64,000 bases of DNA, taken from NCBI GenBank assembly GCA_948567375.1, contig OX419755.1, positions 10,359,001 to 10,423,000 of the forward strand, in the 5' to 3' direction. The stretch comes from Lunularia cruciata. Taxonomy: Eukaryota > Streptophyta > Marchantiopsida > Lunulariales > Lunulariaceae. Shown one piece after another: positions 34,906 to 46,716 of this stretch. The notes beneath the pieces are model-generated. The model worked only from the letters and a program-made list of their open reading frames with translations. It was not told where the DNA came from and made no database searches. Position numbers and translations under genes: made by a program. Every line of letters begins with the position of its first letter. Within the stretch, counting starts at the first letter, position 1.

Positions 34906-35603
34906 GATACCAAAGCAAAGCTTGCTTTGGCCATGAAGAAGGAGGACGAGCGAGAGCAAATGCACAAGGCATTCCAAGAATATTTTCAAGCAAAGTGCCT
35001 GCAGTTGGAAGAGAAGAAGAAGAAGAAGTGTATCCAGAAAGTACAAGAGGTCTGAACCCAATTCATGGAGCTGATCTGCTCTAAGGGCAGCCAAATCCAA
35101 GATCCACAAACAGAAGTTAAAGATTCATAAATTAGAGAGGATGGACCAGCTCACTCTTCACCTCCATATACATATAGATAGGAAGTTCAATGAAGTCCAC
35201 AATTCCTATCTACTAAAGATTGTGAATTACAAAGAGCGCACCAAGGAAGTTAGTTAGCAACTTAGGTGCAAAGGATGTTCCTCACAATAGAGTACAAAGC
35301 CAAGGGAACTTTGTTCATCAGAAGATGTGACCATCATGTTATTTTAGCTTAATTTCCACCATGTTTTCTAGCAATTGTACATAGACCCTAGCATGCACTT
35401 GCAAGAACTTCAAACCTATCCTCTTAGAAGAAGAAGTCATTTGTAAGTTTGTAAGTTAGAAATAAGATCAAAGACTTTGCCTATGTAGAAACCTTTAGGG
35501 AAAATGAACTTTGGCCTTGTACCACCTTCTCTATCAAGTACCACCTTGGGGAAGTAACTTGGGAAGGTAATTAATTGCTTAAGTGCATACTTTGGGGAAG
35601 AAT

Positions 35604-36330
35604 TGACACCTTCCCTTCTACTTGTAGAATTTAAATTAAGCAGAAGACTAGGATAAGATAGAAATAAAACCATAATTAGTTGTGGTGGTGTAGTTAGGTT
35701 TGGCAAAGAACACACTTTGCCATCAAAGACCCTTTGAAGTGGAGTAGTAGTAGGAAAATATACATAAGGCTTTGGCCCAATAATGAAAGAGTCAACTTTT
35801 CCATACAACTTTGTATACAAACCAAAGTACAGTCTTATTAATCTCTATCCAACTTCAAATGCCCTTACACAAGTAGTGGTGCAAATCATACAGTAGGAGT
35901 TCAATTGTTTGAATCATGAGGAGAGGGTTGGCAATTTGGTTATGAAGGTGTAGAGTGTCCTAGTGATGGATCTGATCAGTCTTAAGTGCCACACCTAACA
36001 CAAAATACCAAAATAGGGACATTTGACTACAAAAAATATTTCTTTGGTAGCATACCTTTTGGGAAGGGTAGTACATGTTGTCGAGGCTTAATGCTTTGGT
36101 CAAAGTGAACCATCACCTTTAGGGTAACTTTGGTCACATTAGTCTTTGAGAGTGATTTAGGATCTTTTTGGTTTATTGTACATAGTGGGTGCCTCTAACC
36201 TCGTACTAGGAGTGGTTTCTGCCAAAGACGTTAAACACCAAAAAATAAACATTTTACTCATTGTGACACATTCTAGTCAGTTTTAATCATTTCTGACCAA
36301 TATCACTCCTTGGTGCTTTGTTGCTTTGTA
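35604..36330 (+). repeat. Divergent LTR-A relative
   Basis: Starts TGACACCTTCCC after GGGGAAGAAT, as the other LTR-A copies do, and shares later words such as GAGTGGTTTCTGCCAA and CTGACCAATATCACTCC. It ends without a clear terminus near 36,330. It is the 3' LTR of the gypsy half carrying E5. Confidence 0.55.
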
Positions 36331-37330
36331 GCTTTGTACTCTTGTTTCTTTTTCCTTTGGAGTATATGTCTGATTTGCATTGCATTCTAGTTAATATTAA
36401 ATTTATGAGACTTAAGAGGTCGCATAGCTTCTGGAACCTCCATCACACTTATACGAAGCCTTTACAAGCCATTCTATGACCAGAAAGCTCTTAGTGGAAG
36501 TAATTAGAAATATCATGGTAGATCCATGATACACTTAGGTAGTAAATAAACCTTGTGTCCAAAGCCCCTTCATCATTTTGTGAAGTGACCAGCTTTGTAT
36601 ATTAATTACAATTTGGGATATCCTCTTGTCTCTCCATTTGAAAAGCCCAAGGGAAGACCGCAATAGTATACTTTGCGGAGTTATTCTCTCTACATGTCTA
36701 TCATTATGTTGTCCCTCATAGGTGTCAAAATTGCATCATGGGTGTTGTAATTGCATTTCAGATTGTTCTACATGTGGCATGTTATAGTTGAGGTTGGTAT
36801 AGCTTGTGCCTGACATTCTAGAAGTTATGTGCGGCACTACTTACTTTTAGAGCACCCAATGCTGGTACATAAGTTCTTTGCCTTTCAGTGAGAAATGTTC
36901 CTATTCCATCATGATGCTAGTGAACATAGTCAAGAAAGCTTGATCAACAAGGTCATGAGAGCAATAATACCCTACTGGTCTTCAATTCCTCATTTATATG
37001 AGTAGAACCTGCATAGTAGCCTGAAGGTATTCTATTCCTCATTTCATATGACTAAAACCTACATAATAGCACACAATTATTTTATTCCTCATTTCATATG
37101 ACCAAATCTACAATGAAATGAAGTCCACCAAGCGCATTGACTATCTTTCCCTGTTCCTCATGTTTTGTAATTGATGTGCACATTTGCATCAGTTTCACAC
37201 CAAATTTTAATGGTGGGTCTATCCTGAACTGCACACATTTCTCATAGGGTCAACTTTAACGGTAACTGCCGTCACTCCCGCCACGACTATTGATCAGACA
37301 CATACATACAGTTGAAGATTGTGTCGTCTC
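36331..37330. other. Unique spacer with short imperfect repeats
   Basis: No gene seen. Three imperfect copies of a ~48-bp unit containing TATTCCTCATTTCATATGAC lie at about 36,985-37,110. Confidence 0.4.
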
Positions 37331-38943
37331 TTTTACTACTCTAAATTAACATTTATTTCGTTTACGCTTGCATCCCTCATTTGATAATGACATTGATAGA
37401 CTAACTCTTCGTTTTTACCGAATATTCTTATGCTACTTCTCTCCGGATCTAAATATCTCTCTTCAGGCAAAGGCAAGACGTCCAGATCATTCATGGAATT
37501 GAATATATGGAATAGGGCTTGCAGCAAGGTGTCCATCGGGGAAATGAGTCAAGCTTTTCATCAGATTCAAAGTCGATATGGCATATAAACGGAAATTATG
37601 GCCTGAAATTATGCCTGAATTGTTCACCGTGAGCACGTCAAATAGTAAGTTGGGATGAAAGCTAGGGTATGGAAGAGTAGCATGTCGCTTGGGAGATAGA
37701 TGTCTTATATTCTACGAAAACTGCTCTCCGTTCTGTTAGATCACAAGCATAAGTCATTTGCTGTTGTTCTCAAGACCATGGGATTATGAATCTGTTCAAT
37801 TTTGATTAAAATGTAATCTGCATTTGCGGCGTACAGATGCGTACATTTGCATCGGTACGCCGCAAATACAGAGTAGAACGGAACAGAGACATGGATGAAA
37901 GGGTTAGAAAACCCTGATATATAGAAGTTTAAAGTTGCTCTCGATCCATAAGGACCCTCCGCTCTTACTGATGATTCTCCCTCTTCTCCTAGCGGACGTC
38001 AGCATCACCGTCACTAATTTGGCAAAGCAGTCGACTATTCTGTCGGGGAAAGTCGGATCGCTGATCCCCTTAAAGAACCCCGGAAGGGGTAGACTGGAAA
38101 CATGAGGCCATCCCTTCCCTGCTGATCTTGCCGTGCTGCATTCTGTCATCTCTCAAGCTTGTGACTTTGTCATTCTTCCACTATGATGTCACCGAGGATA
38201 CGTAGCTTCTCGTTCATACTATGCATCACGATCACTTGTCTCACATATCTCCACGTAACAACAGTGAAATTGGTCCAGAAACGCATGTGTTTGCTATCTT
38301 TGTAGCTACCCTGGTTTTCCTAAAAGGAATCTTCAGTTTCTCTCCTTCTGATGAATATTTTTTCAAGTCTTAGCGAGGAATTTCTGATCATGATATTCAA
38401 CCGAGCTGGGATCTATAAGTACTGCAGTTTGAATTGTGCTCCCCTGTTTCAAAAGCATGATCACTTCGCGCGTTGATACGGCTGTCGAATCTCTCGCGGG
38501 CAACCGATAGTGTTCCTCAGCAAATCCTCCAAGCGACAGAATTCATGACCATAGCACTCCCACGCTTGATCTGACGACGTTTTTGGGCTCAATTCATGCA
38601 TAAGTCATCGCTGGCACTATAGAGTTGACCTTGAAATCCTGCCTTATCCCAGCTTCATCTTCATAGTCTGCTTGGGCTGATGCTCGGAGATTGAAATAGA
38701 ATGAATTTCTCTAGTTCTCCTTCGTCTCACCAGTCTCAACCACAATCCTCGAGCTTTGTATCCGACAAACACATAAGAACCATGGTCCACACACAGCTGC
38801 AGGGTTAACCTTTTTTTCCCAACTCGATCTATAGTATAGGCGTCCATGCTGGGGGTGTGTCCCTTGGATCCTTGTACATGTACTGGTAGCTGTTGTGGTT
38901 ACCAAGACACTTTCAGGTTTCACACGACACTTTCAGGCGGCGC
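37331..38943 (-). other. 3' part of gene unit, copy 2, with open frames
   Basis: Counterpart of 3,833-5,449. Three minus frames are open: 38,847-38,644 (DAYTIDRVGKKRLTLQL, then GLWLRLVRRRR), 38,149-37,904 (MTECSTARSAGKGWPH, PGFFKGISDPTFPDRI) and 37,536-37,336 (VLPLPEERYLDPERSS). The first is also open in copy 3 (62,862-62,960). They may be further exons of a longer gene, but I could not connect them in frame through good splice sites, and the TAA at 38,944 would have to be spliced around. Confidence 0.35.
37822..37867. repeat. Long hairpin in gene unit copy 2
   Basis: Arms ATTTGCGGCGTAC (37,822-37,834) and GTACGCCGCAAAT (37,855-37,867) pair perfectly over 13 bp. Inner GATGC/GCATC add five pairs after one mismatch, leaving an 8-nt loop. 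Outer TCTG/CAGA add four more. Copy 1 (near 4,350) keeps only the right arm. Confidence 0.75.
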
Positions 38944-39593
38944 TTACTTCAAGCGGAACAATTCTTCCTCGACCCATCTTTTGTGCACTACAGTAGCCTT
39001 CGCTCCCAATGCATCGTCAAGCTTCTTAACCGAGTGCCGGTGGAGCTTGTACTTTGCGCCAATCAAGAGAACTGAACCCACCCAAGCTCCTCCAGTGATA
39101 CTACCATTGATAATCTCAATCAATACTTCTTTCAGAATCTCTTCCCACAACCAAGTATCTAAGTTGGCCAGCTTTAAAGTCGAGAAGACAAATGCCTCAA
39201 CAGCAGCTGTCATTCCTTGCTTTGAGGCTTCTGTGACAGTTGCCGTGAACTGCTTGGCTAAAGTATTTACGTCGGTGAAGGACCGCACATTGGTCATCGG
39301 TATCAGCCCCAAGGAAGCTGCAAACATGAAACATTCCACTATGATTGTTGCAACCATGATCGGGATCCCCGAAAACGGCACCACAGTATCCGATGCCGTT
39401 GATGCAACTACGCTTGTGAGGTCTGTGAACCTGCGTTTCTTAGCTACCTCCACCTTCTCGTGTAAACGGATTTCAATGTAACTCATGACCTTCAAATTTG
39501 CTTGTTCAACTGCAAAGCAATTTGAGAGCTGTAACCAGTTAGCGTTGTTGTTCGGTAAGCTTTATGAGATAAAGAGTTACCTACCATAGTCAT
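38944..39593 (-). CDS. Unknown 192-residue protein, copy 2 (two exons)
   Basis: Same model as copy 1: ATG 39,593, exon to 39,581, intron 39,580-39,510 (71 nt, AG|GTAACT...TTTGCAG), exon 39,509-38,944, 193 codons with the stop. The TATA box (40,274-40,282), leader and downstream frames are all intact, so this is the best candidate for a working member. Differences from copy 1: His for Tyr in RLHEKV, Val for Ala in SVVAS, Val for Phe in GGAWVGS, Ala for Gly in DDALG, and Glu for Val near the end. No known domain is recognised. Unit order (gene, then AT-rich block C) is as in copy 1. Confidence 0.55.
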
Positions 39594-40273
39594 CTGACGT
39601 TTTGATCTGCCAGCCAGACTAGCTCAAATCTGGCTTAACTTGAACGTGTAACAGAAAATGTCATCAGGATTCTCGTTCGGAACTATAACTACTGTCACTA
39701 CAGTTTGTAATGCGACAGGCAAAACATTTTACGACTGTGGCACTAGATCTAGAGGAGCGTGCAGGAAAATGTATCTCGTTGATAGAATACAAAGGATCAG
39801 AATTGGGAGAGAAAAGTGGAACTCCTACCTCCATAAGTTATTTTGTACTGCTCGTAAGTCGACTTGTATTGCTCTCTAGACCGACGATCGATTAGACCTG
39901 TTTTAGCCTGGAATTTCATGGGTCCCATCACTGACGAAAGTACGGATAACGTTGGTAGAGAAAGAACACAGCAAAGATACACGAAAGATTGAATATTTCT
40001 GTAGATGGGAATTTCCTTGACGTGAAATCCGGTAGAAACGAATCTCTCGATCAGGATACTTCGTTCTCGCTCTCGTCGAGACGGGAGTGAGCTATCATGC
40101 GCAATCTCACTTCACTCACAGCGTCGAAATTTGGGAAGGTACAGAAATGAGTCTAGGAAGTAGGAACAGAATGATACAATTGCTTTCGATTCGGAAATAA
40201 CGGGGGCGATCAAACACCACCGAACTAGGGAGGAACTGATGTGAATGATGGCACTGTGAATGATGGCAAGTTT
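39594..40273 (-). other. Leader region of copy 2 with upstream ORF
   Basis: As in copy 1, with a 43-codon minus ORF at 39,928-39,797. A short duplication of TGAATGATGGCA lies near 40,240-40,268, replacing the TACCC of copy 1 next to the transcription start region. Confidence 0.35.
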
Positions 40274-40282
40274 GTTTATATA
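40274..40282 (-). promoter_or_regulatory. TATA box of gene copy 2
   Basis: TATATAAAC on minus, same context as copy 1 (followed on minus by AAACTTG). It lies about 680 bp upstream of the ATG. Confidence 0.45.
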
Positions 40283-40888
40283 CCGATTGAGAGAAGGGAA
40301 CGAAAGCAACGTAAAGGTGAGATATATAGGTCAATGAGGACTCTGTCTTCAACGTTCAACCGATACGCGAAAGTCCACGTTGACGACAAATGAAGCACGG
40401 GAGAATCAAAGTAGACGGGGACGCGTATCTTTTAGGGTCAGCCTCCAGTATGTTTTCGTCATGTGGATAGAAGAATAAAGAATACTACTGAAAATGTGTG
40501 CTCACGTATGAAATCTCCAGGACTTGGTAGGCTGCTTTTTATTTCTACACCTGTGATAATTTAGCACCGCTGTAACTGTAGGAAATAAGGACCTTCTACG
40601 GGACAAAATAACGTTCAAGAAGCTACCGAAACGGACCTCATTGATTACAGCTCACGCGCAAACATATTCATTCAACAGATTATTCAACAAATTGCAGATC
40701 TTTGATAGAGTCTCGAACTTCCATTCAACAGGCAGAGCAGCCGGTAACTTAATAAACTCTTCCTTCCCTGTTTTGAGTACACAGTACAGTATGCATGGTT
40801 TGAGCAGTTATGACATATCATGCTGGGTCCCACAAAAGCTATTTGGTTATTCAGCAACTTTCTGTCTGCTGACGTGAGTCTCTAGTGC
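40283..40888. other. Upstream region of gene copy 2
   Basis: Counterpart of 6,783-7,410 with several short deletions. Frames on both strands (for example plus 40,641-40,877) are only partly shared with copy 1. No gene is supported. Confidence 0.45.
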
Positions 40889-42520
40889 CGCTAAATCTAC
40901 TCAATCCTGCCCTCGCAAAAGTTTGTGCTTATGTCTAGCCAACTTGTTGATCCCATGTATAGGAGCCGAAAGTTTGACACATCGCACCATGATTGTTCTC
41001 CGGGAGGAACTTGAGAGAAGCGGTCCAGATTCTCGAGCGTTAAAACTTTGTTGTAATGTTCTTTCCCTTAACAAGTACGTCATGAAAGAAACAACTGCAG
41101 GCCTGTCGATTTGGCATCCTTTGGGCGATTGATGCATATGTAAAATAGACTATTACAAGTCAAAAGTCTATATATGGAAAATACAGAAACCTAGCAAGTC
41201 TCTATAGTATTGCCTAGATTTGCATAGAGCGATATGATCTGATGGGTCATGTTCTAATAAGAATTAGAAGCGTAGAATCCCCTGGAATTTTTCATTTTCT
41301 CTGTTCTTCCTTTTGGTGTTCACCTTCCCTTAATTTCTTATCATTTCTACAAAAAATTTTGGTTCTTCACTTTAGTTTTCAAGTTCTTCACTTTCTTCAC
41401 TAATGTTTTGCTCTATTTCATTTACTTGCATAAGTTATTATTGTATTTGTAGATAAAATACTTGACATCTCGAGCAAATTTTGTTTCTCGGTGTTCTGTA
41501 CTTTATGTTATAAAAGTTAAAATTATATTTTATATTTTTGTACTACTGTTACAATCTTTGATGTACAATTATAGATAATCCACTCTAACTTAAGATGAAT
41601 TACTGTCAATTTGGTATCTCCATATGGAATTTCTAATATAGTTGAACTACAGTACCATTATACCATTCCCTTCATTTCAATGATGCAAAGTGGAATATCA
41701 AAGGATTATAATACATCTAAATTGGTGTAATGACTTAGTCCAATTTATAACGCAGTCTGGATGGTATCTCACTTGGATAGAGGAAAACATTAATTAGGTA
41801 GCTGATAGTTTTTACCTTAGGTAGGTAAGGGACTCTATTAGTTTATAGGTGGACCCAACTATTAGGTTATATGTGTATCCAATTTAGAGTTTGAGCAGGA
41901 AATAAAAAGTAAAGGGGTGAATGTTAACCTTCCATATCTAACGGAATTTGTAATTTATCAAGTCTGAGAATCTTACAAGGATAGGTCACTTTGATGAAGG
42001 GAAAAATACTAATTATTTAATAAGATGAAAATATTGCAATAAATATATATATTAAAACTCGTTTATGCAAAAGTTATGTGCAATCTTCTCTAAGGCAAAG
42101 GGTCTATTGGAGTTGCCATAGTGAACATTTTCGGGGATTTTACTTCCTCATTATGTCATAAGATTTATCAAAATCCCTTCAATTCCCTCTTGTGGAGGGA
42201 ATCCCTTTTTCTTACAAAGTACCCCATGAGTAATGATTCCATGTTCAAATGGTTGGTGATGATATTGTGAAGGCGGATGTACTTTAAACGGCTAGCAAAT
42301 GAAGACCATGAACACCGGATTACTTCTTCTTCTGCTTACTTGTTACATGTTATTATGTCTCTTGTCATATGGTGAAACCGTACATTAAAATTTTATAGCT
42401 GTTATTAAAGCATAAGAAAAGATTTTATAACTATTATTGAAGCATGAAAAAGGCAAAATAATTTCAAAATAAGCCACTCATTATGTTTTAGAGAAATTTC
42501 TCACCAATTTATCCCTAGGG
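40889..42520 (+). repeat. Block C: AT-rich flank following copy 2
   Basis: Third direct copy of the flank. It carries the short ORF intact at 40,923-41,132. It ends at about 42,520, at the point matching 1,600 in block A, where different sequence begins. No other gene seen. Confidence 0.75.
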
Positions 42521-42899
42521 CCAAAAAAGGTAAAACATATTACATCTGCATCCAGTCTCGAAGGTCAAAAATTAAAATCGAAAATGTGTTTACTTGAAAG
42601 ATTAAAGACTCGATGTAGCGAAGACGGGAAATCGACAGGTTCATTCTCGGGCAAACCTGTCACAGAAAAGGAATTTCGATCATTTTATTGCACGTTGTAT
42701 CACCTGACCCATTAATCTAGGAAATTCCCGGTTCGCAAAGGTTCAAACGGAGCTAGAGCTGCCTGACGGATAAGCTCCGGCTGAGGCTTTGAACGTCAGG
42801 CAGACCTGACGTGCACATGAGCTCCGTCAAACTTCTAATTGCCGGACTTTGTCTTTTAGTGGGCCGCCGGAGCCCAAAAGAGCCATGTGAATCGCCTAA
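42521..42899. other. Unique GC-richer patch with palindrome
   Basis: Between block C and the duplicated spacer. ACGTCAGG (42,793-42,800) and CCTGACGT (42,805-42,812) form a perfect 8-bp inverted repeat with a 4-base spacer; TGACGT is a bZIP-type core. Related TGACGG and CCGTCA words lie nearby. A minus frame (42,753-42,953) spans it without recognisable motifs. Confidence 0.4.
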
Positions 42900-43477
42900 G
42901 AGTGGGTGGAGAACGCGCCGTTTTCTCTCATCAATTACCACGATGGGAACCAACTGATAACCCTCGAAGACCGATTATAATAGCTTAGTATCCTCTATTT
43001 CGCACATTCATTTCTCGGTAGTCTAAGTTGGCACGATACTCAACGATAGCTCTGGTAGAGTTTACCAGATTTTTCAGGGGTATAAATAAATAATCAGCAA
43101 AGAAAATTAGATAAAAAAAATTAGACGAATTTATTAGGATTATCTCATTTCCATAGATTTTGCTTTGACGATTCAAAACATATTATCTGAATGGATTCAT
43201 TTTCTTTAAATTTCAGAGAAAAACCATCTAAAATGTTACTTTCTACACAAATTAAATAAAACCATACAGTTGTTTACTAAACATTTTTCAGACAACTTGA
43301 TAGGAAATCAACCAAAAACTCTAGATCAAGTAACGAACAATGAAAGTAGAATAATTTATTAACATGATATCATTTCACTAAAATTTTATGACACATCTCC
43401 CCACATCCGGTAAACTTTCACCAGAACATCCCCAAAATATGTCACATACACACTACAAAATTCCACAAGGGTTGGAT
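42900..43477. repeat. Duplicated spacer before gypsy copy II
   Basis: Nearly identical to 17,318-17,890, starting at the same AGTGGGTGGAGAACGCGCC boundary. Confidence 0.75.
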
Positions 43478-43790
43478 TGAAACCACCATGATGTCTTAGG
43501 TTCTCGTCGTGCACTGATTAGGATAAGATAGGATTGGAACCTTAATCGAATGATGTACAATATAGTTTAGGATTTTCAGAGATCCACTTGAGATTGTGAT
43601 CCCTTCAGCTTGAAGCCAAAGAAAGTACTTAAGGCCGAGGACCGATAGCACTCGTGTTTATTCAGTTGTTATTGTATACTTCAATTACAAGTAAAGAGTA
43701 CTCTAACTTCTTTGCAAGTTCTTTGTCTTCCATTTTAGGTGTTGTTTAATGTCTAGGCAAGACTATAGATGAGGAACTTCACAGTAAGGA
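43478..43790 (+). repeat. LTR-A, truncated 5' LTR of gypsy copy II
   Basis: Matches 17,891-18,205 of copy I. It then jumps to sequence equal to about 20,004 of copy I, so the rest of the LTR, the primer site and nearly all of gag are deleted. Confidence 0.7.
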
Positions 43791-45480
43791 AGAAGAGGAG
43801 GAGAAAGAAAGGTGCAAGGAAAAACAAGTTATCCTCAGAACCAAGGTGCAACAAAGGGAACATACAATTTCCCTTTGTATGCTCATCTGAACATGCCAAC
43901 ACTGAATGCTTCTCAGTGTTGCCAACCACATTAGTCAACTAGGCAGGGTGGGCTCTTGTATGGGGACACCAGGAATACATTGTGGAGGGAGACGAGCAGG
44001 TCTTTGCCTTACAAGAAATAACCCTTACGGTAACCTAACCTCTTGCTGAAGTTATCAATCAATAAGTACCTCTACAGGATGTTGTTAACAAGCCACCAGG
44101 AAGGATTCTACATCCTAAGCAGAATCCAACCATTGAGGTGTGTTATAATTGTGGAGGCACTGGTCAATGGGTGTCAATTGTCCATAACCTAGGCAACCAA
44201 CACCCTATGACTTGCTGTGTGGGAACTATAGGGCTCCAAGGCATGTGAGATTGGCCTATCCTTATCCCCCTGTTTCAAGACAGCCAGTAAATTATGTACC
44301 TTATCCACTTCTGCCCAAGGGAGATATAGAAGTCCACTATATCACCCTAGAAGAAGTCTGCAAGAAAGATCTACCTTTGTTTGATGAAGAGTGATGGCCC
44401 AACTTGGAGATCAATTGAGTTCATCTTGATGAAATGTCATGAAGAGAAAGAAGAAGGCAAATATCATGTCATCATCATAGTCTTTGGACCAATCAGATAG
44501 AGCTTAGAGGAATGAACATCCCGAGTTCTCCACATAGGCGCTCAAATTGCTAGAAAAGATCAAGCAAAGGAAAGAAAAGTAGAAAGCAAAAAGGGAAGTG
44601 CCTCTTACTCAAAGTGAGAGTTCCTCCATTCCAAGTGCAGACACTCCCAAGGGAAGCACTTTGAGTACTTTATCTGAAGGCACCACTTCCAAATTCCCAT
44701 CAAATATTCACAAGCAGGTCTAACATCTCTAGCAAGCAAAGATTAGAGTCCTAAAGCTCAAGCTAAAGCCAAGAAAGGGATAGGTGAAGGGGAACAACCA
44801 ATGGTGATGATTGTATTCAACAAGCAAATGTTCAACCTCTAGCTAACAACTCTAATCCAAATGGCATTAAGGTAGAAGATGTAATAACAAAAAAACAGAC
44901 ACAACGGAAGAAACAAAGGAAAGTCAGCATGCTAATAGATGTTACCTGGAATGATATTGTATCAAATTTAGCTTTGGCTAAAGCAGATATCACCTTCAAG
45001 CAACTATGGGTGTATACCAAGCTCTACAAGCGGCATTTGGAATTGGCACTCCAAAAGGTATAGAAAAGACAATAACAACCTGAAGTGCCAAATCATCTAC
45101 ATGATAGAATATGCCATTTGGATTCTGCAATGCACCTACTACCTTTTAGAGGATGATGACAACTAATTTTTTAAGATTACTTGCAGAAGTTTATGGAGAT
45201 CTTCATGGATAATGTTTGTGTTTTTGGGAAGAGGAAGGATCATCTTTTTTCTTTGAGGAAATGTTGGATAGATGCCAATCCATTGAGTTATCCTTGCACC
45301 CCAGGAAGTGTCACTTTGTCATGAGTGAAGGTATCTTACTTGGACATTGAGTTTCAAGATGAAGGAGTGGAGGTAGATATCAAAAAAGGTCAAAGTAATG
45401 AAAACCTTGCAAGCTCTAAAAAATTTGAAGGAAGTCCAAGCTTTTCTAGATCATGTGGGCTACTATATGTCAATCTAATT
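43791..45480 (+). pseudogene. Gypsy gag-pol remnant, copy II
   Basis: Carries the gag 3' end with an empty element C site (43,915-43,930), the zinc knuckle (CYNCGG near 44,140), the linker and protease start. A 1.25-kb deletion relative to copy I joins 26,243 to 27,489, taking most of the protease and the RT fingers. RT resumes at 45,110 (PFGFCNAPT), with the catalytic region near 45,200 changed. It stops at 45,480 in the copia fragment. Confidence 0.6.
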
Positions 45481-45484
45481 TGAT

Positions 45485-46716
45485 AATACACAGGTTAAGC
45501 ATTTACCATGGTTGACAAAAGAAGATACATGGTTCGCCTCATTGAGGCTATGTCCACGGGAACACACAAAGATTGCATTTCTGATCATCAAAGTAATGTG
45601 TCACCGAGAGCTCCTTCTAGCCCTCACATATAGTAGTCGAGCCCTATACTTACTGTCACAATCAGGCTAACTTGAGTTAACTCCTAAAAATCTCCCCCTT
45701 AACTCATGTCTTGGGTCCTTAACCTCTATAACCTATATGATTACTCTACGGGAAGTCTTAGAAGGAGGCCTAACATAGGTCCCTTTGTAAACTAGAGTTA
45801 ACTAGAACTAAGCCATAGCCTAAATAGGATAGAATAAAATTATATACATAGATAACACAACTGCTAATCTACTCTACTTGTGCCCATATGCAACACCTAC
45901 AATTTGACACAATGTCTAAAAAAATTTCCAAATATATCACGTGTAAAACCATCAGCAGGATTGAGTTTACCATCAATCTTGACTAACTCAATTATATTAT
46001 CAGACACAGCCTGTCTAAGAAAATGATACATGATGTTAATGTGCTTCACTCTACTGTCCATTACTTGATTCATAGCTAGATGTAAAGCACTCTTGCTATC
46101 ACAATGTCATGAGTCAATCCCATCTCTGTGATAAGCTTGTCCAACCAGATTGCTCCTTTCACTACTACTGCTGCTACTACATACTCAACTTCTGTAGTAG
46201 ACTGAGCTTCCACTTTTGCAATGTAGATCTCCAACTTATTCATCCACCTCCAAGTGTGAACACATACCCAGTCATAGATTTCCTCCCATCCAAATCTTTT
46301 CCATAGTAAACATTTATATAGCCAATAAGTGATTTGGCATTGTAAGATTTAGCATCAAACAAAAGGCCAAAATCCAATGCCCTTGAGATATCTGAGGATC
46401 CACTTCATAGCTTCCCAATGTATCCTCCCTGGATTTGACATGTATTTGCTAGTCTTGCCCATAGCTAAAGCAATGTCATGCCTAGTGCAAATCATCAAAA
46501 ACATGAGACTTCCCATTGCCTTGTCATAGGGGATCTTGGACATCAAACCTTTCTCCACGGCATTTATTGGACAAAGAGTTGATGAAAGCTTGAAGTGAAA
46601 AGCTAAAGGAGTACTTACCGACTTCCAATTCTCCATGTTAAATCTTGCAAGTACCTTTCTAGCATACTTCTCTTGGGTTAACCACATCTTTCCATCCGCC
46701 AAGTTTTGTTGAACTG
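45485..46716 (-). mobile_element. Ty1/copia 3' fragment
   Basis: The minus frame at 46,702-46,355 reads the C-terminal RT region (LTQEKYARKVLARFNM, YDKAMGSLMFLM, TRHDIALAMG, RYLKGIG). RNase H continues to about 45,880 (GYINVYYGKDLDGRKS, CDSKSALHLAMNQ, KHINIMYHFLR). A polypurine tract, TTAAGGGGGAGATT on minus, lies at about 45,690-45,703. Earlier pol and the 5' LTR are missing. The fragment replaces the gypsy RNase H region, so insertion went with loss of about 0.6 kb. Confidence 0.8.

Larger units (their letters stand above)
32881..35270 (+). pseudogene. Gypsy extra coiled-coil ORF (E5), split by two LTRs
   Basis: Pieces at 32,881-33,225, 33,836-34,306 and 34,906-35,270. Words such as LQLMELLL, then DYTNLVWRMHKEVDTKKAK, match the intact-order minus copy at 54,174-54,365 (LQLMELLLLQYQQ, DYTTLAQMMHKEIYTKKAQ). 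Near 35,130 MDQLTLHLHIHIDRKFNEV gives the C-terminus. It is followed by an LTR-A relative at 35,604, so this is the 3' half of another gypsy. Confidence 0.6.
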
